Shown here in pieces: positions 1 through 5,600 of a stretch of DNA of 8,637 nt (positions within the stretch are counted from its first letter, which is position 1; each line of letters opens with the position of its first letter). The DNA is from Pseudomonadota bacterium (GTDB lineage Bacteria; Pseudomonadota; Alphaproteobacteria; Caulobacterales; Caulobacteraceae), in contig JAEXJH010000291.1 in assembly GCA_023445955.1 (NCBI GenBank), positions 1 to 8,637 of the forward strand. Direction: 5' to 3'. Position numbers and translations under genes: made by a program. The notes beneath the pieces were generated by a model, which was given only the letters and a program-made list of their open reading frames with translations, did no database searches and was not told where the DNA came from.

Positions 1-517
1 TCAGCTGCCAAACCAGCCGCTTCGGATCATCTTCGGCCGCAGCCGTGACCATAATACGGTCGAACGGCGCTTGTTCGGCCCAACCCTCGCCGCCATCGCC
101 GAACTTGGTGATGACATTGGTCAAACCCAGCGTGTGGAAGCGGCTCTCGGCCTCCTTCATCAGGGTCCGGTAGCGCTCGATCGTGTAGACGAGGCGCGAG
201 ACCTTGCTGAGGATCGTGGTCTGGTAGCCTGAGCCCGTGCCGATCTCCAGCACGCGGCAGCGCGGCTCGATCGTCAGGGCCTGGGTCATCAAGCCGACAA
301 TATAGGGCTGGCTGATGGTCTGGCCGCAGGCGATCGGCAGGGCCGAGTCCTCCCACGAGCGGTCCTTGAACAGGTCCGGCGTGAAGAGGTCGCGCGGCGT
401 CGTCTCGATGGCCTTCAGCACCTGGGGATCGGTGACCCCCTGGTCGCGCAGGGCCTGCATCAGGCGCGGCAGGTCGGCCTTGGCGTTCTCGGCGGCCTTG
501 GACGAGCGTCCGCTCAT
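1..517 (-). CDS. pcm: Protein-L-isoaspartate O-methyltransferase, C-terminus cut by window edge
   Basis: This enzyme transfers a methyl group from S-adenosylmethionine to isoaspartyl residues in aged proteins, starting their repair in the cytoplasm. I translated it by hand from the ATG at 517-515; it stays open to base 1, giving 172 residues and lacking roughly the last 40-50 of a family of about 210-220. The family signature [10 protein letters not shown] lies at residues 65-74, and the SAM-binding glycine motif [11 protein letters not shown] at 89-99. [14 protein letters not shown] near the visible end matches the later conserved core. The start overlaps the surE stop in ATGA (514-517), and AAGGTGG just upstream within surE serves as ribosome binding site. 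Pairing with surE is a classic arrangement in proteobacteria. Identification is secure. Confidence 0.96.
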   Translation of the reverse strand, partial: MSGRSSKAAENAKADLPRLMQALRDQGVTDPQVLKAIETTPRDLFTPDLFKDRSWEDSALPIACGQTISQPYIVGLMTQALTIEPRCRVLEIGTGSGYQTTILSKVSRLVYTIERYRTLMKEAESRFHTLGLTNVITKFGDGGEGWAEQAPFDRIMVTAAAEDDPKRLVWQL

Positions 518-1308
518 TCGCCCACCTTTAGCTTCGGCGGAGCGCCGCCCAGCACGCCCTTCAGCTTGTGGACGGTCTCGTTGTGCGTCAGGTCGATGTG
601 CAGCGGCGTGACCGAGATGCGGCCCGAATAGACCGCCTTCAGGTCGGTGCCATCGGCCGGCTCGGACGCCTTGGCCGAGAAGCCCATCCAGTAGTAGTCG
701 CGGCCGCGCAGGTCGGTGCGCTTTTCCATGTTGCGCAGCAGGCCGTCGCGGAAGCCCTGGCGGGTGACCTCGACCTCGGTGACCTGGTCCGGCGTCACGG
801 CCGGGAAGTTGACGTTCATGATCACGTCGGCCGGCCAGCCCAGCTCCAGCAGGCGCTGGACGATGCCCGGACCGTAGTGCTCGGCCGTCTCCCAATGAGC
901 GACGACCTCGTCGTGGAAGAAGTTCATGGTCTGGGACAGGGCGATGGACGGAATGCCGTGGGCCATGCCCTCGATCGCGCCGGCCACGGTGCCCGACAGG
1001 GTGACATCCTCGGCCAGGTTCTGCCCGCGGTTGACGCCCGACAGGACGAGATCCGGCGCGGGGCCGTCGATCAGCTGCTGCACGGCCATCATCACGCAGT
1101 CGGTCGGCGTGCCCTCGACGGCGAAGCGGCGGTCGTCCAGCTTCCGCACGCGGATCGGGTCCGACAGCGTCAGCGCCCGACTGGCGCCCGACTGCTCGTA
1201 CTCCGGCGCGCAGATCCAGACATCGTCGCTGAGCGCGCGCGCGATCTTCTCCAGGCTCACAAGGCCCGGTGCGTTGATGCCGTCGTCGTTGGTGAGGAGG
1301 ATCCTCAC
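514..1308 (-). CDS. surE: 5'/3'-nucleotidase SurE (GTG start)
   Basis: SurE is a metal-dependent phosphatase acting on nucleoside 5'- and 3'-monophosphates (also polyphosphate in some species), linked to stationary-phase survival. The product is 264 residues, normal for the family. It opens with the diagnostic [14 protein letters not shown], which carries metal ligands D8 and D9. SGAS at 40-43 supplies the serine ligand and SGVNRGQN at 90-97 supplies N93. The frame stays open upstream to 1677, but that extension lies over serS in another frame and is not SurE-like. I therefore place the start at GTG 1308-1306, which gives the canonical N-terminus and has a perfect GGAGG at 1315-1319 six bases upstream, inside the last serS codons. 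GTG overlaps the serS TGA (GTGA, 1305-1308), and the stop overlaps the pcm start. Confidence 0.97.
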   Translation of the reverse strand: MRILLTNDDGINAPGLVSLEKIARALSDDVWICAPEYEQSGASRALTLSDPIRVRKLDDRRFAVEGTPTDCVMMAVQQLIDGPAPDLVLSGVNRGQNLAEDVTLSGTVAGAIEGMAHGIPSIALSQTMNFFHDEVVAHWETAEHYGPGIVQRLLELGWPADVIMNVNFPAVTPDQVTEVEVTRQGFRDGLLRNMEKRTDLRGRDYYWMGFSAKASEPADGTDLKAVYSGRISVTPLHIDLTHNETVHKLKGVLGGAPPKLKVGE

Positions 1309-2600
1309 GCAGCGCCTCCGATGTGGGTCACGCCGCCCATATAGGGCTGCAGCGCGGCCGGAATATGGATGCGGCCGGCCTCGTCCTGGTAGTTCTCCAG
1401 CACGGCCACCAGGGTGCGGCCGACGGCCAGGCCCGAGCCGTTCAGGGTGTGCACGAAGTGGCCGCCCTTCTCGCCGGTCTTGCGGTAGCGGGCGTCCATG
1501 CGGCGGGCCTGGAAGTCGCCGCAGTTCGAGCACGAGCTGATCTCGCGGTACATGTTCTGCGACGGCAGCCAGACCTCGAGGTCGTAGGTCTTCTTGGCGC
1601 CGAAGCCCATGTCGCCGGTGCACAGCAGCATGGTGCGGAAGGGCAGCTCCAGCTTCTTCAGCACGGCCTCGGCGCACTCGACCATGCGCTGGTGTTCGGC
1701 TTCCGACTGGTCGGGCGTGGTGATCGAGACCAGCTCGACCTTGTAGAACTGGTGCTGGCGGATCATGCCGCGCGTGTCGCGACCGGCCGAACCGGCCTCG
1801 GCGCGGAACGACGGCGTCAGGGCCGTCAGGCGCATCGGCAGCTCTTCCTCGGCCACCAGCTGCTCGCGGACGATGTTGGTCAGCGAGACCTCGGCGGTGG
1901 GGATCAGCCAGCGGTCGTCGGTAGTGTGGAACAGGTCGTCGGCGAACTTGGGCAGCTGGCCGGTGCCGAACAGCGCCTCGTCCTTGACCAGCAGCGGCGG
2001 GCTGATCTCGGTGTAGCCGTGCTCGACCGTCTGCAGGTCCAACATGAACTGGCCGACGGCGCGCTCCAGGCGGGCGATCTCTTTCTTCAGGACCACGAAG
2101 CGCGCGCCGCTCATGCGGGCGGCGGCCTCGAAGTCCATGCCGCCCAGGGCGTGGCCCAGGTCGACGTGGTCCTTGGGCGCGTTCAGGCGGCCGGCCGGCA
2201 GCTTGGCGGCGTCGCCCCAGCGGCGCTCTTCGACATTGCCGTGCTCGTCCTCGCCCACCGGCACCTCGGCGGCCGGGACGTTGGGCAGGCTGGCCAACAG
2301 GTCCTTCAGCTTGCCGCCGACCAGGGCCTCTTCCTCGGCGGCGCTGGCCATGACGCCCTTCAGCGTCTCGACCTCGGCCATCAGGCGCGCGGCCTCGGCC
2401 TCGTCCTTCTTGGCCTTGGCCTGGCCGATCAGCTTGGAGCTCTCGTTGCGCTTGGCCTGGGCTTCCTGCAGGGCGGTCTGGGCCGCGCGCAGCTGGACGT
2501 CCAGCTTCACGGCCTCGGCGGCCGCGCCCGAGCGACCCTTGCCCGACCAGTGCAGGTCGAAGGCTTCGGGATTGTCGCGGATGGCCTTGATGTCGTGCAT
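1305..2600 (-). CDS. serS: Seryl-tRNA synthetase
   Basis: This class II synthetase charges tRNA-Ser (and tRNA-Sec where present) with serine in the cytoplasm. The product is 431 residues, typical for bacteria. The N-terminal [14 protein letters not shown] is the family start. Residues about 28-100 are charged and heptad-like, forming the coiled-coil arm that reads the long variable arm of tRNA-Ser. TAEVSL lies at 235-240, motif 2 ([14 protein letters not shown]) from 265 and motif 3 ([19 protein letters not shown]) at 387-405. The frame is open to an ATG at 2783, but that Pro/Arg-rich extension is not SerS-like, so ATG 2600 is chosen. No good Shine-Dalgarno precedes it. A hairpin lies 17 bases upstream. 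It is the first gene of serS-surE-pcm, with a GTGA overlap to surE. Confidence 0.98.
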   Translation of the reverse strand: MHDIKAIRDNPEAFDLHWSGKGRSGAAAEAVKLDVQLRAAQTALQEAQAKRNESSKLIGQAKAKKDEAEAARLMAEVETLKGVMASAAEEEALVGGKLKDLLASLPNVPAAEVPVGEDEHGNVEERRWGDAAKLPAGRLNAPKDHVDLGHALGGMDFEAAARMSGARFVVLKKEIARLERAVGQFMLDLQTVEHGYTEISPPLLVKDEALFGTGQLPKFADDLFHTTDDRWLIPTAEVSLTNIVREQLVAEEELPMRLTALTPSFRAEAGSAGRDTRGMIRQHQFYKVELVSITTPDQSEAEHQRMVECAEAVLKKLELPFRTMLLCTGDMGFGAKKTYDLEVWLPSQNMYREISSCSNCGDFQARRMDARYRKTGEKGGHFVHTLNGSGLAVGRTLVAVLENYQDEAGRIHIPAALQPYMGGVTHIGGAA

Positions 2601-2616
2601 CGGAACGCTGGCTCGA

Positions 2617-2649
2617 TAGAGAGAGGGCGATGGAGAAACGCTCTCTCTA
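2617..2649 (-). promoter_or_regulatory. Inverted repeat in the serS 5' leader, candidate regulatory hairpin
   Basis: TAGAGAGAG (2617-2625) and CTCTCTCTA (2641-2649) form a perfect 9-base inverted repeat with a 15-base loop. It ends 17 bases before the serS ATG. In the serS transcript it would fold just upstream of a start lacking a clear ribosome binding site. No T-run follows, so it is not a simple terminator. The structure is seen in the sequence; a role in serS control is inference. Confidence 0.45.
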
Positions 2650-2891
2650 AGGCGCGTCGGCGGGGGCGCCAAGCTTTCCGGACGGGCGGGCGGCCTCTCC
2701 ACGGCTTCGTGATGGCGAGCGGCGGCGGGCCAGACAACCCCGCATTGCGCGAAATTGGCAAAATGCAAAAGATGCGACCGCATGACGCAGGGGTGAAAAG
2801 CGGTTCATTCCCCTCTTTTGCACTCAAGCCGCACGAACAATCCAACTGTTAACGGAAATTAGCTGCGCTTTGTCACGAGGACTTAACGCCC
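2650..2891. other. Divergent intergenic region between serS and the upstream ORF of the UrcA-like gene
   Basis: The space between the serS ATG (2600) and the small plus-strand ORF (2892) is about 290 bases and must hold promoters in both directions. The middle (2751-2870) is notably AT-richer than its surroundings. A tight dyad, ATGCG-AC-CGCAT, lies at 2772-2783. TTAA (2849-2852) and TTAG (2859-2862) resemble a CtrA site, but the spacer is 6 rather than 7 and one half is imperfect, so I do not call it. I could not fit a convincing -35/-10 pair on either strand. Short frames open here on the minus strand are Arg/Pro-rich and not credible genes. Confidence 0.4.
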
Positions 2892-2981
2892 ATGACCGAA
2901 AAGCCCCGCCAACTTCAGTACGCGTCCTTTTTCGAGGCCCTCCTCGGCCCGCTCGATCATTCCAAGGAATTGAACTCATGA
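2892..2981 (+). CDS. Small upstream ORF (29 residues) coupled to the UrcA-like gene
   Basis: An ATG at 2892 opens a 29-codon frame ending at TGA 2979-2981. The peptide starts MTEKPRQLQYASFFEALLG and ends DHSKELNS; it has no signal peptide and looks like a small amphipathic soluble peptide. Support for translation is indirect. GAGGA lies at 2876-2880, somewhat far upstream. Twenty of 28 sense codons after the ATG end in G or C, as in real genes here. The stop overlaps the next start as ATGA, the same junction used elsewhere in the window. The Shine-Dalgarno of the downstream gene lies inside this frame. It could be a leader peptide tuning the UrcA-like gene, a small protein, or a chance frame. 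I recognise no family. Confidence 0.5.
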   Translation: MTEKPRQLQYASFFEALLGPLDHSKELNS

Positions 2982-3433
2982 AGACCTTCGCCGCTTTCGC
3001 CGCCCTCGCCATCGCCGCCGTCGTCGCCGCTCCGGCCGGCGCCAAGACCGCCAACGAAGTCCGCGTTTCGATCACCGGCAAGAACTCGGTCCAGATCGAA
3101 AACGAGATCAAGACCGCCGCCGCTTCGGTCTGCGGCGCCAGCGACGTCGCCTGCGTCGAGAGCGCCACGATGAACGCTCACCGCCAGCTGGCCTCGATCA
3201 TGCGCGCTCGCGACACCGGCAAGCCGGCCGCCGTCGAGACCGTCTCGGTCGTCCGCATCTCGCTGAAGGGCAAGACCCAGGACCAGATCCACGCCGAAAT
3301 CCGCACGGCCGCCCACACGGTGTGCAAGGCCGAGCGCCCGAACTTCAGCGTCGTCAGCTATTCGGCTTGCGTCGCCGAGACCGTCCGCGCCGCCAAGGCC
3401 CAACTGCAGGCGCGCGTCGGCGCCGCCGCCTAA
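2978..3433 (+). CDS. Secreted two-module UrcA-like protein
   Basis: This is a 151-residue exported protein. Residues 1-22 form a Sec signal peptide: K2, a hydrophobic Ala/Val core, and an AGA cleavage motif before K23. The mature part is an internal duplication. Residues 28-52 (VRVSITGK to SVC) align with 92-116 (VRISLKGK to TVC), identical at 14 of 25 positions with a 64-residue offset. Each module ends in a Cys pair, C52/C59 and C116/C131, probably two disulfides in the periplasm. The pattern of a beta-like segment, a helix ending in VC, then a second Cys followed by an Ala-rich helix resembles the UrcA family of alphaproteobacteria, whose function is unknown. ATG 2978 is chosen for AAGGAA at 2964-2969 and the signal peptide. 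A strong terminator follows. Confidence 0.85.
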   Translation: MKTFAAFAALAIAAVVAAPAGAKTANEVRVSITGKNSVQIENEIKTAAASVCGASDVACVESATMNAHRQLASIMRARDTGKPAAVETVSVVRISLKGKTQDQIHAEIRTAAHTVCKAERPNFSVVSYSACVAETVRAAKAQLQARVGAAA

Positions 3434-3442
3434 GGCTTGAAG

Positions 3443-3466
3443 TTTCGCTCGCGTATTTGAGCGGAA
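3443..3466 (+). repeat. Minor stem-loop after the UrcA-like gene
   Basis: CGCTC (3446-3450) and GAGCG (3459-3463) are inverted, with an 8-base loop. On the plus-strand RNA the stem extends three more pairs through one G-U wobble. It sits just before the main terminator and probably acts with it, for example by protecting the 3' end. No independent role is visible. Confidence 0.4.
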
Positions 3467-3470
3467 AAGG

Positions 3471-3507
3471 AAGGGCTCCGCGGCTCAGTCGCGGGGCCCT
3501 TTTCTAT
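3471..3507 (+). terminator. Rho-independent terminator between convergent UrcA-like gene and tatC
   Basis: AAGGGCTCCGCG (3471-3482) pairs with CGCGGGGCCCTT (3490-3501) over 12 positions, one of them a G-U wobble in the plus-strand RNA. The loop is 7 bases and TTCTAT follows, so T continues out of the stem. In the minus direction the wobble becomes a C-A mismatch, but the stem is then followed by TTCCTTTT. It can therefore also stop tatC transcription, probably less well. It sits 37 bases after the UrcA-like stop codon and just before the tatC stop codon at 3513. Confidence 0.85.
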
Positions 3508-3512
3508 GGAGG

Positions 3513-4424
3513 CTAGACCGCGACGATGTCCTTGCCGGCTTCCTCGTCGTCTTCCTTCTTGCGGCGGCGCTCGATCAGCCACACGCACCAGATCGAGATC
3601 TCGTAGAGCAGGCACAGCGGCACCGCCAAGGTGATCTGGCTGATCGGGTCCGGCGGGGTGACGATGGCGGCCACCACGAAGACGGCGACGATGGCGTAGC
3701 GACGCCCCGTGCGCAGCATGTTCGAATTGACCAGGCCCGCCAGGCCCGCCAGCGACAGCACCACCGGCAGCTGGAAGCTGAGACCGAAGGCCAGCAGCAG
3801 GGTCGTGACCAGGGTCAGATATTCCGAGACCTTAGTCTGCAGCACCACCTTCACGCCGTCGCCGACGATCTGCTGGCTCAGCGAGAACCACAGCACGAAC
3901 GGCAGCATGACGTAGTAGACCAGCGCCGAACCCATCAGGAACAGCACCGGTGAAGCGATCAGGAACGGCAGGAACGCGTTGCGCTCATTCTTGTACAGGC
4001 CCGGCGCGACGAAACGGTACAGCTGCCAGGCGATGATCGGGAAGGCCACGACGATGGCCGCGAACGCCGACAGCTTGATGTTGGTGAAGAACTGCTCCAG
4101 CGGCGCGGTGGCCTGCAGGGTGATCTCCTTCAGCGCGCCGACCGGCACCTTCTTGATGCCGACCAGGGCCAGAACCAGGTCGAACGAGCCGTGGTGGGCG
4201 CCGCCGGCGTCCTGCACGGCCTTCAGGCCCTCGGCGACGGTGAACGGCCGAACCAGGAACAGGAAGATCGGCTTGATGAAGGCAAAGCAGACGCCGAAAG
4301 CGACCGCGATGGCGCCGACGCAGATGATCAGGCGCATGCGCAGCTCGATCAGGTGATCCAGCAGGGGCGCGCGCGAGGACTCGATCTCGGCCTCGGGTTC
4401 GTATCCGATAGCCTTGTCGTTCAC
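3513..4424 (-). CDS. tatC: Sec-independent protein translocase TatC (GTG start)
   Basis: TatC is the integral inner-membrane receptor of the twin-arginine system; with TatB it binds RR signal peptides of folded proteins. The product is 303 residues with six expected membrane helices, near 33-56, 118-140, 152-180, 203-229, 242-256 and 262-284. The conserved cytoplasmic signature HLIELRMRL (24-32) holds E27 and R29. APGLYKNER (140-148) supplies the periplasmic Glu E147, and TPPDPISQ is at 256-263. The first periplasmic loop (about 60-112) is longer than in E. coli TatC and than I recall from rhizobia. The C-terminus is a charged cytoplasmic tail (ERRRKKEDDEEAGKD). GTG 4424-4422 overlaps the tatB TGA as GTGA and no clear Shine-Dalgarno is seen, so translation is probably coupled to tatB. 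Confidence 0.97.
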   Translation of the reverse strand: MNDKAIGYEPEAEIESSRAPLLDHLIELRMRLIICVGAIAVAFGVCFAFIKPIFLFLVRPFTVAEGLKAVQDAGGAHHGSFDLVLALVGIKKVPVGALKEITLQATAPLEQFFTNIKLSAFAAIVVAFPIIAWQLYRFVAPGLYKNERNAFLPFLIASPVLFLMGSALVYYVMLPFVLWFSLSQQIVGDGVKVVLQTKVSEYLTLVTTLLLAFGLSFQLPVVLSLAGLAGLVNSNMLRTGRRYAIVAVFVVAAIVTPPDPISQITLAVPLCLLYEISIWCVWLIERRRKKEDDEEAGKDIVAV

Positions 4425-5005
4425 GAGACGATGTCCGAAGCGGTGGAGCCGCCGGCCTTGGTGGCGCGCTTACGCGGCGCGCGGACGGCCTTGGGGGCCT
4501 CGACCGTGATGTCTTTCTTGGGAGCCGCACGCTTGCGCGGGGCCTTGGCGGCCTCGACCGGAGCGACCTCGGCGACGGCCTTCTTGCGCGGCGCGCGCTT
4601 GGGCTTCTCGACGATCTCTACCGACGGGGCCGGAACCGAATTGTCGACGGTCAGGGCAGGATTGTGGATCTCGGCCCCCGCATAGGGGTGCATCTGGGTC
4701 GCGCCGCTGGACAGCGAGGCGTCGATGTCGGCGAACACCTGGTCGACGTGCGGATCGGCGGCCGTCTGCACAGGATTGCTGAACTGGCCCGAGCGCATGG
4801 CCTGCACTTCGCGGCGCAGCTCATCCAGCTCGGACTGACGCGCCATCTCGTCGAAGCTGGCGCGGAATTCAGAGGCCATGCCCCGCATCCGGCCCACGAA
4901 CTGGCCGAGCTTGCGCAGCAGAACGGGCAAGTCCTTGGGACCAACCACGATCAGAGCGACGGCGGCGATGACAAGGAGTTCTGTGCCGCCGATATCAGGA
5001 AGCAT
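4421..5005 (-). CDS. tatB: Sec-independent protein translocase TatB
   Basis: TatB partners TatC in the receptor complex that reads twin-arginine signal peptides. The product is 194 residues. A short periplasmic N-terminus (MLPDIGGTE, with the conserved polar E9) leads into a single membrane helix (about 10-21). A GP hinge follows at 22-23, then an amphipathic helix running to about residue 70. The family's variable tail here contains APRK at 138-141, 155-158 and 176-179, each flanked by Lys/Arg and separated by Ala/Val/Glu stretches. AAGG lies 7 bases before the ATG. Separation from tatA, the E9-hinge pattern and the length distinguish it from TatA. It ends in a GTGA overlap with tatC. Confidence 0.96.
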   Translation of the reverse strand: MLPDIGGTELLVIAAVALIVVGPKDLPVLLRKLGQFVGRMRGMASEFRASFDEMARQSELDELRREVQAMRSGQFSNPVQTAADPHVDQVFADIDASLSSGATQMHPYAGAEIHNPALTVDNSVPAPSVEIVEKPKRAPRKKAVAEVAPVEAAKAPRKRAAPKKDITVEAPKAVRAPRKRATKAGGSTASDIVS

Positions 5006-5057
5006 GGACGCGCCTTAGAACGGCGGAGCCAACAGCTCCCCGCGGGGTTGGACTTAA

Positions 5058-5097
5058 AGCGCGCGAGAAGACCTCTCCCCGCGCGCTGCAGGTCTTA
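5058..5097 (-). promoter_or_regulatory. Stem-loop in the tatA-tatB gap with competing pairing to the tatA stop region
   Basis: AGCGCGCG (5058-5065) and CGCGCGCT (5080-5087) make a perfect 8-base GC-rich stem with a 14-base loop, directly after the tatA stop codon. In the transcript direction only TTTAAG follows, so it is at best a weak terminator. Part of the loop (5068-5073) is also complementary over six bases to 5091-5096, which includes the tatA stop codon. That allows an alternative hairpin or an H-type pseudoknot. A role in giving more TatA than TatB is inference. A separate perfect palindrome, CCCCGCGGGG, lies at 5038-5047. Confidence 0.5.
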
Positions 5098-5319
5098 CGA
5101 CTTGCGGAGCTCTTCGGCTTCCTGCTCGGTGCGCGGCAGAGCGCCCTTGGACTTGTTGTCGGCGACTTCGCTGCTGGTGTCGTCCTTCAGGCCGTCCTTG
5201 AACGCGCGAATGCCCTTGGCCGCGTCGCCCATGATGCCCGACAGCTTGCCGCGGCCGCCGAACAGCAGCAGCACCACGACGGCGACGATGATCCAGTGGA
5301 TCGGACCGAGACTTCCCAT
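5095..5319 (-). CDS. tatA: Sec-independent protein translocase TatA
   Basis: TatA oligomerises to form the protein-conducting part of the twin-arginine translocase. The product is 74 residues, a usual size. The N-terminal membrane helix (about 7-20) ends in the conserved FG at 20-21. The amphipathic helix [21 protein letters not shown] follows, with basic residues on one face, then a short polar acidic tail. The frame is open upstream to 5508, but ATG 5319-5317 gives the canonical N-terminus MGSLGPIHW and has AAGGAG eight bases upstream. A GAGTC site, the CcrM methylation target in Caulobacter, overlaps that ribosome binding site. It is first in tatA-tatB-tatC and is separated from scpB by an opposite-strand gene, so it needs its own promoter. 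Confidence 0.96.
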   Translation of the reverse strand: MGSLGPIHWIIVAVVVLLLFGGRGKLSGIMGDAAKGIRAFKDGLKDDTSSEVADNKSKGALPRTEQEAEELRKS

Positions 5320-5550
5320 AATCGAGACTCCTTGCGACAGCGCCAGATAGCCGCTGCGACGCGTCGTTACAACATGCCGAAGAATATAGGCCCTCGCGGG
5401 GCCGGCGACCATCGTTCGCCCCCGGGGACGCGAGGTCGCGGCGTTCGGCGCCGCTTGTGGGCAAGTTCTGCTCGGCGCGGTTGACCGACCGGCCACGCTT
5501 TTCACCAACCCTTATCCGCTAAGGATCTGTAAAGCCTAGCTTCCTGCCGA
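5320..5550. other. Divergent intergenic region between tatA and the sigma-54 promoter
   Basis: There is no credible gene here. Visible structure includes GGCCC-TCGCG-GGGCC at 5389-5403 and GCGGCG-TTCGG-CGCCGC at 5438-5454. There is also a CGGT-TG-ACCG dyad at 5478-5487 and CCTTA-TCCGC-TAAGG at 5510-5524. The last two lie upstream of the sigma-54-like promoter, where an enhancer-binding activator or bending protein would be expected. Their roles are not established. Confidence 0.4.
5382..5389 (-). promoter_or_regulatory. Candidate -10 element for tatA
   Basis: On the minus strand CCTATATT stands out as the only AT-rich block in a very GC-rich stretch, about 60 bases before the tatA ATG. It matches six of eight positions of the Caulobacter housekeeping -10 consensus GCTANAWC as I remember it. 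I cannot see a good -35 at the expected distance, so this is only a candidate. Confidence 0.25.
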
Positions 5551-5566
5551 TGGCCCACGCCTTGCA
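5551..5566 (+). promoter_or_regulatory. Sigma-54 (RpoN) type -24/-12 promoter
   Basis: TGGCCCACGCCTTGCA matches the RpoN consensus TGGCACG-N4-TTGCW. TGGC and TTGC are intact, the GG-to-GC spacing is exact, and two of the eleven fixed TGGCACG/TTGC positions differ. Counting from the -12 C at 5565, transcription should begin near 5577, leaving a leader of about 24 bases before the ATG at 5601. No other site this good was seen in the window by eye. In Caulobacter, sigma-54 promoters mainly serve flagellar and stalk genes and need an activator such as FlbD. Confidence 0.7.
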
Positions 5567-5600
5567 CATAGTGTCGCACCCTCAGGTTCGAGAGCGCGTC

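Noticed and set aside
27..356. A 109-codon minus-strand frame at the left edge
   Set aside because: It is a shadow over pcm; the true frame, open through the edge, carries the methyltransferase motifs.
568..1344. A 258-codon plus-strand open frame antisense to surE
   Set aside because: Shadow of surE; repetitive Asp/Val/Arg/Gly composition and no domain.
1309..1677. N-terminal extension of the surE frame to an ATG at 1677
   Set aside because: It overlaps the serS coding sequence in another frame; the canonical SurE N-terminus and GGAGG place the start at GTG 1308.
2601..2783. A 61-residue N-terminal extension of SerS
   Set aside because: Pro/Arg-rich and not SerS-like; [10 protein letters not shown] is the normal family start.
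1323..2852. A 509-codon plus-strand open frame antisense to serS
   Set aside because: It is a compositional shadow of a GC-rich gene: Gly/Val/Leu/Ala/Gln-rich with no family motifs. The opposite strand encodes complete SerS.
2849..2862. CtrA box (TTAA-N7-TTAA)
   Set aside because: The spacer is 6 bases and the second half is TTAG; not enough to call.
5550..5600. A 17-residue N-terminal extension of the small plus-strand protein
   Set aside because: Its ATG overlaps the -24 element of the sigma-54 promoter and lies upstream of the predicted transcription start.
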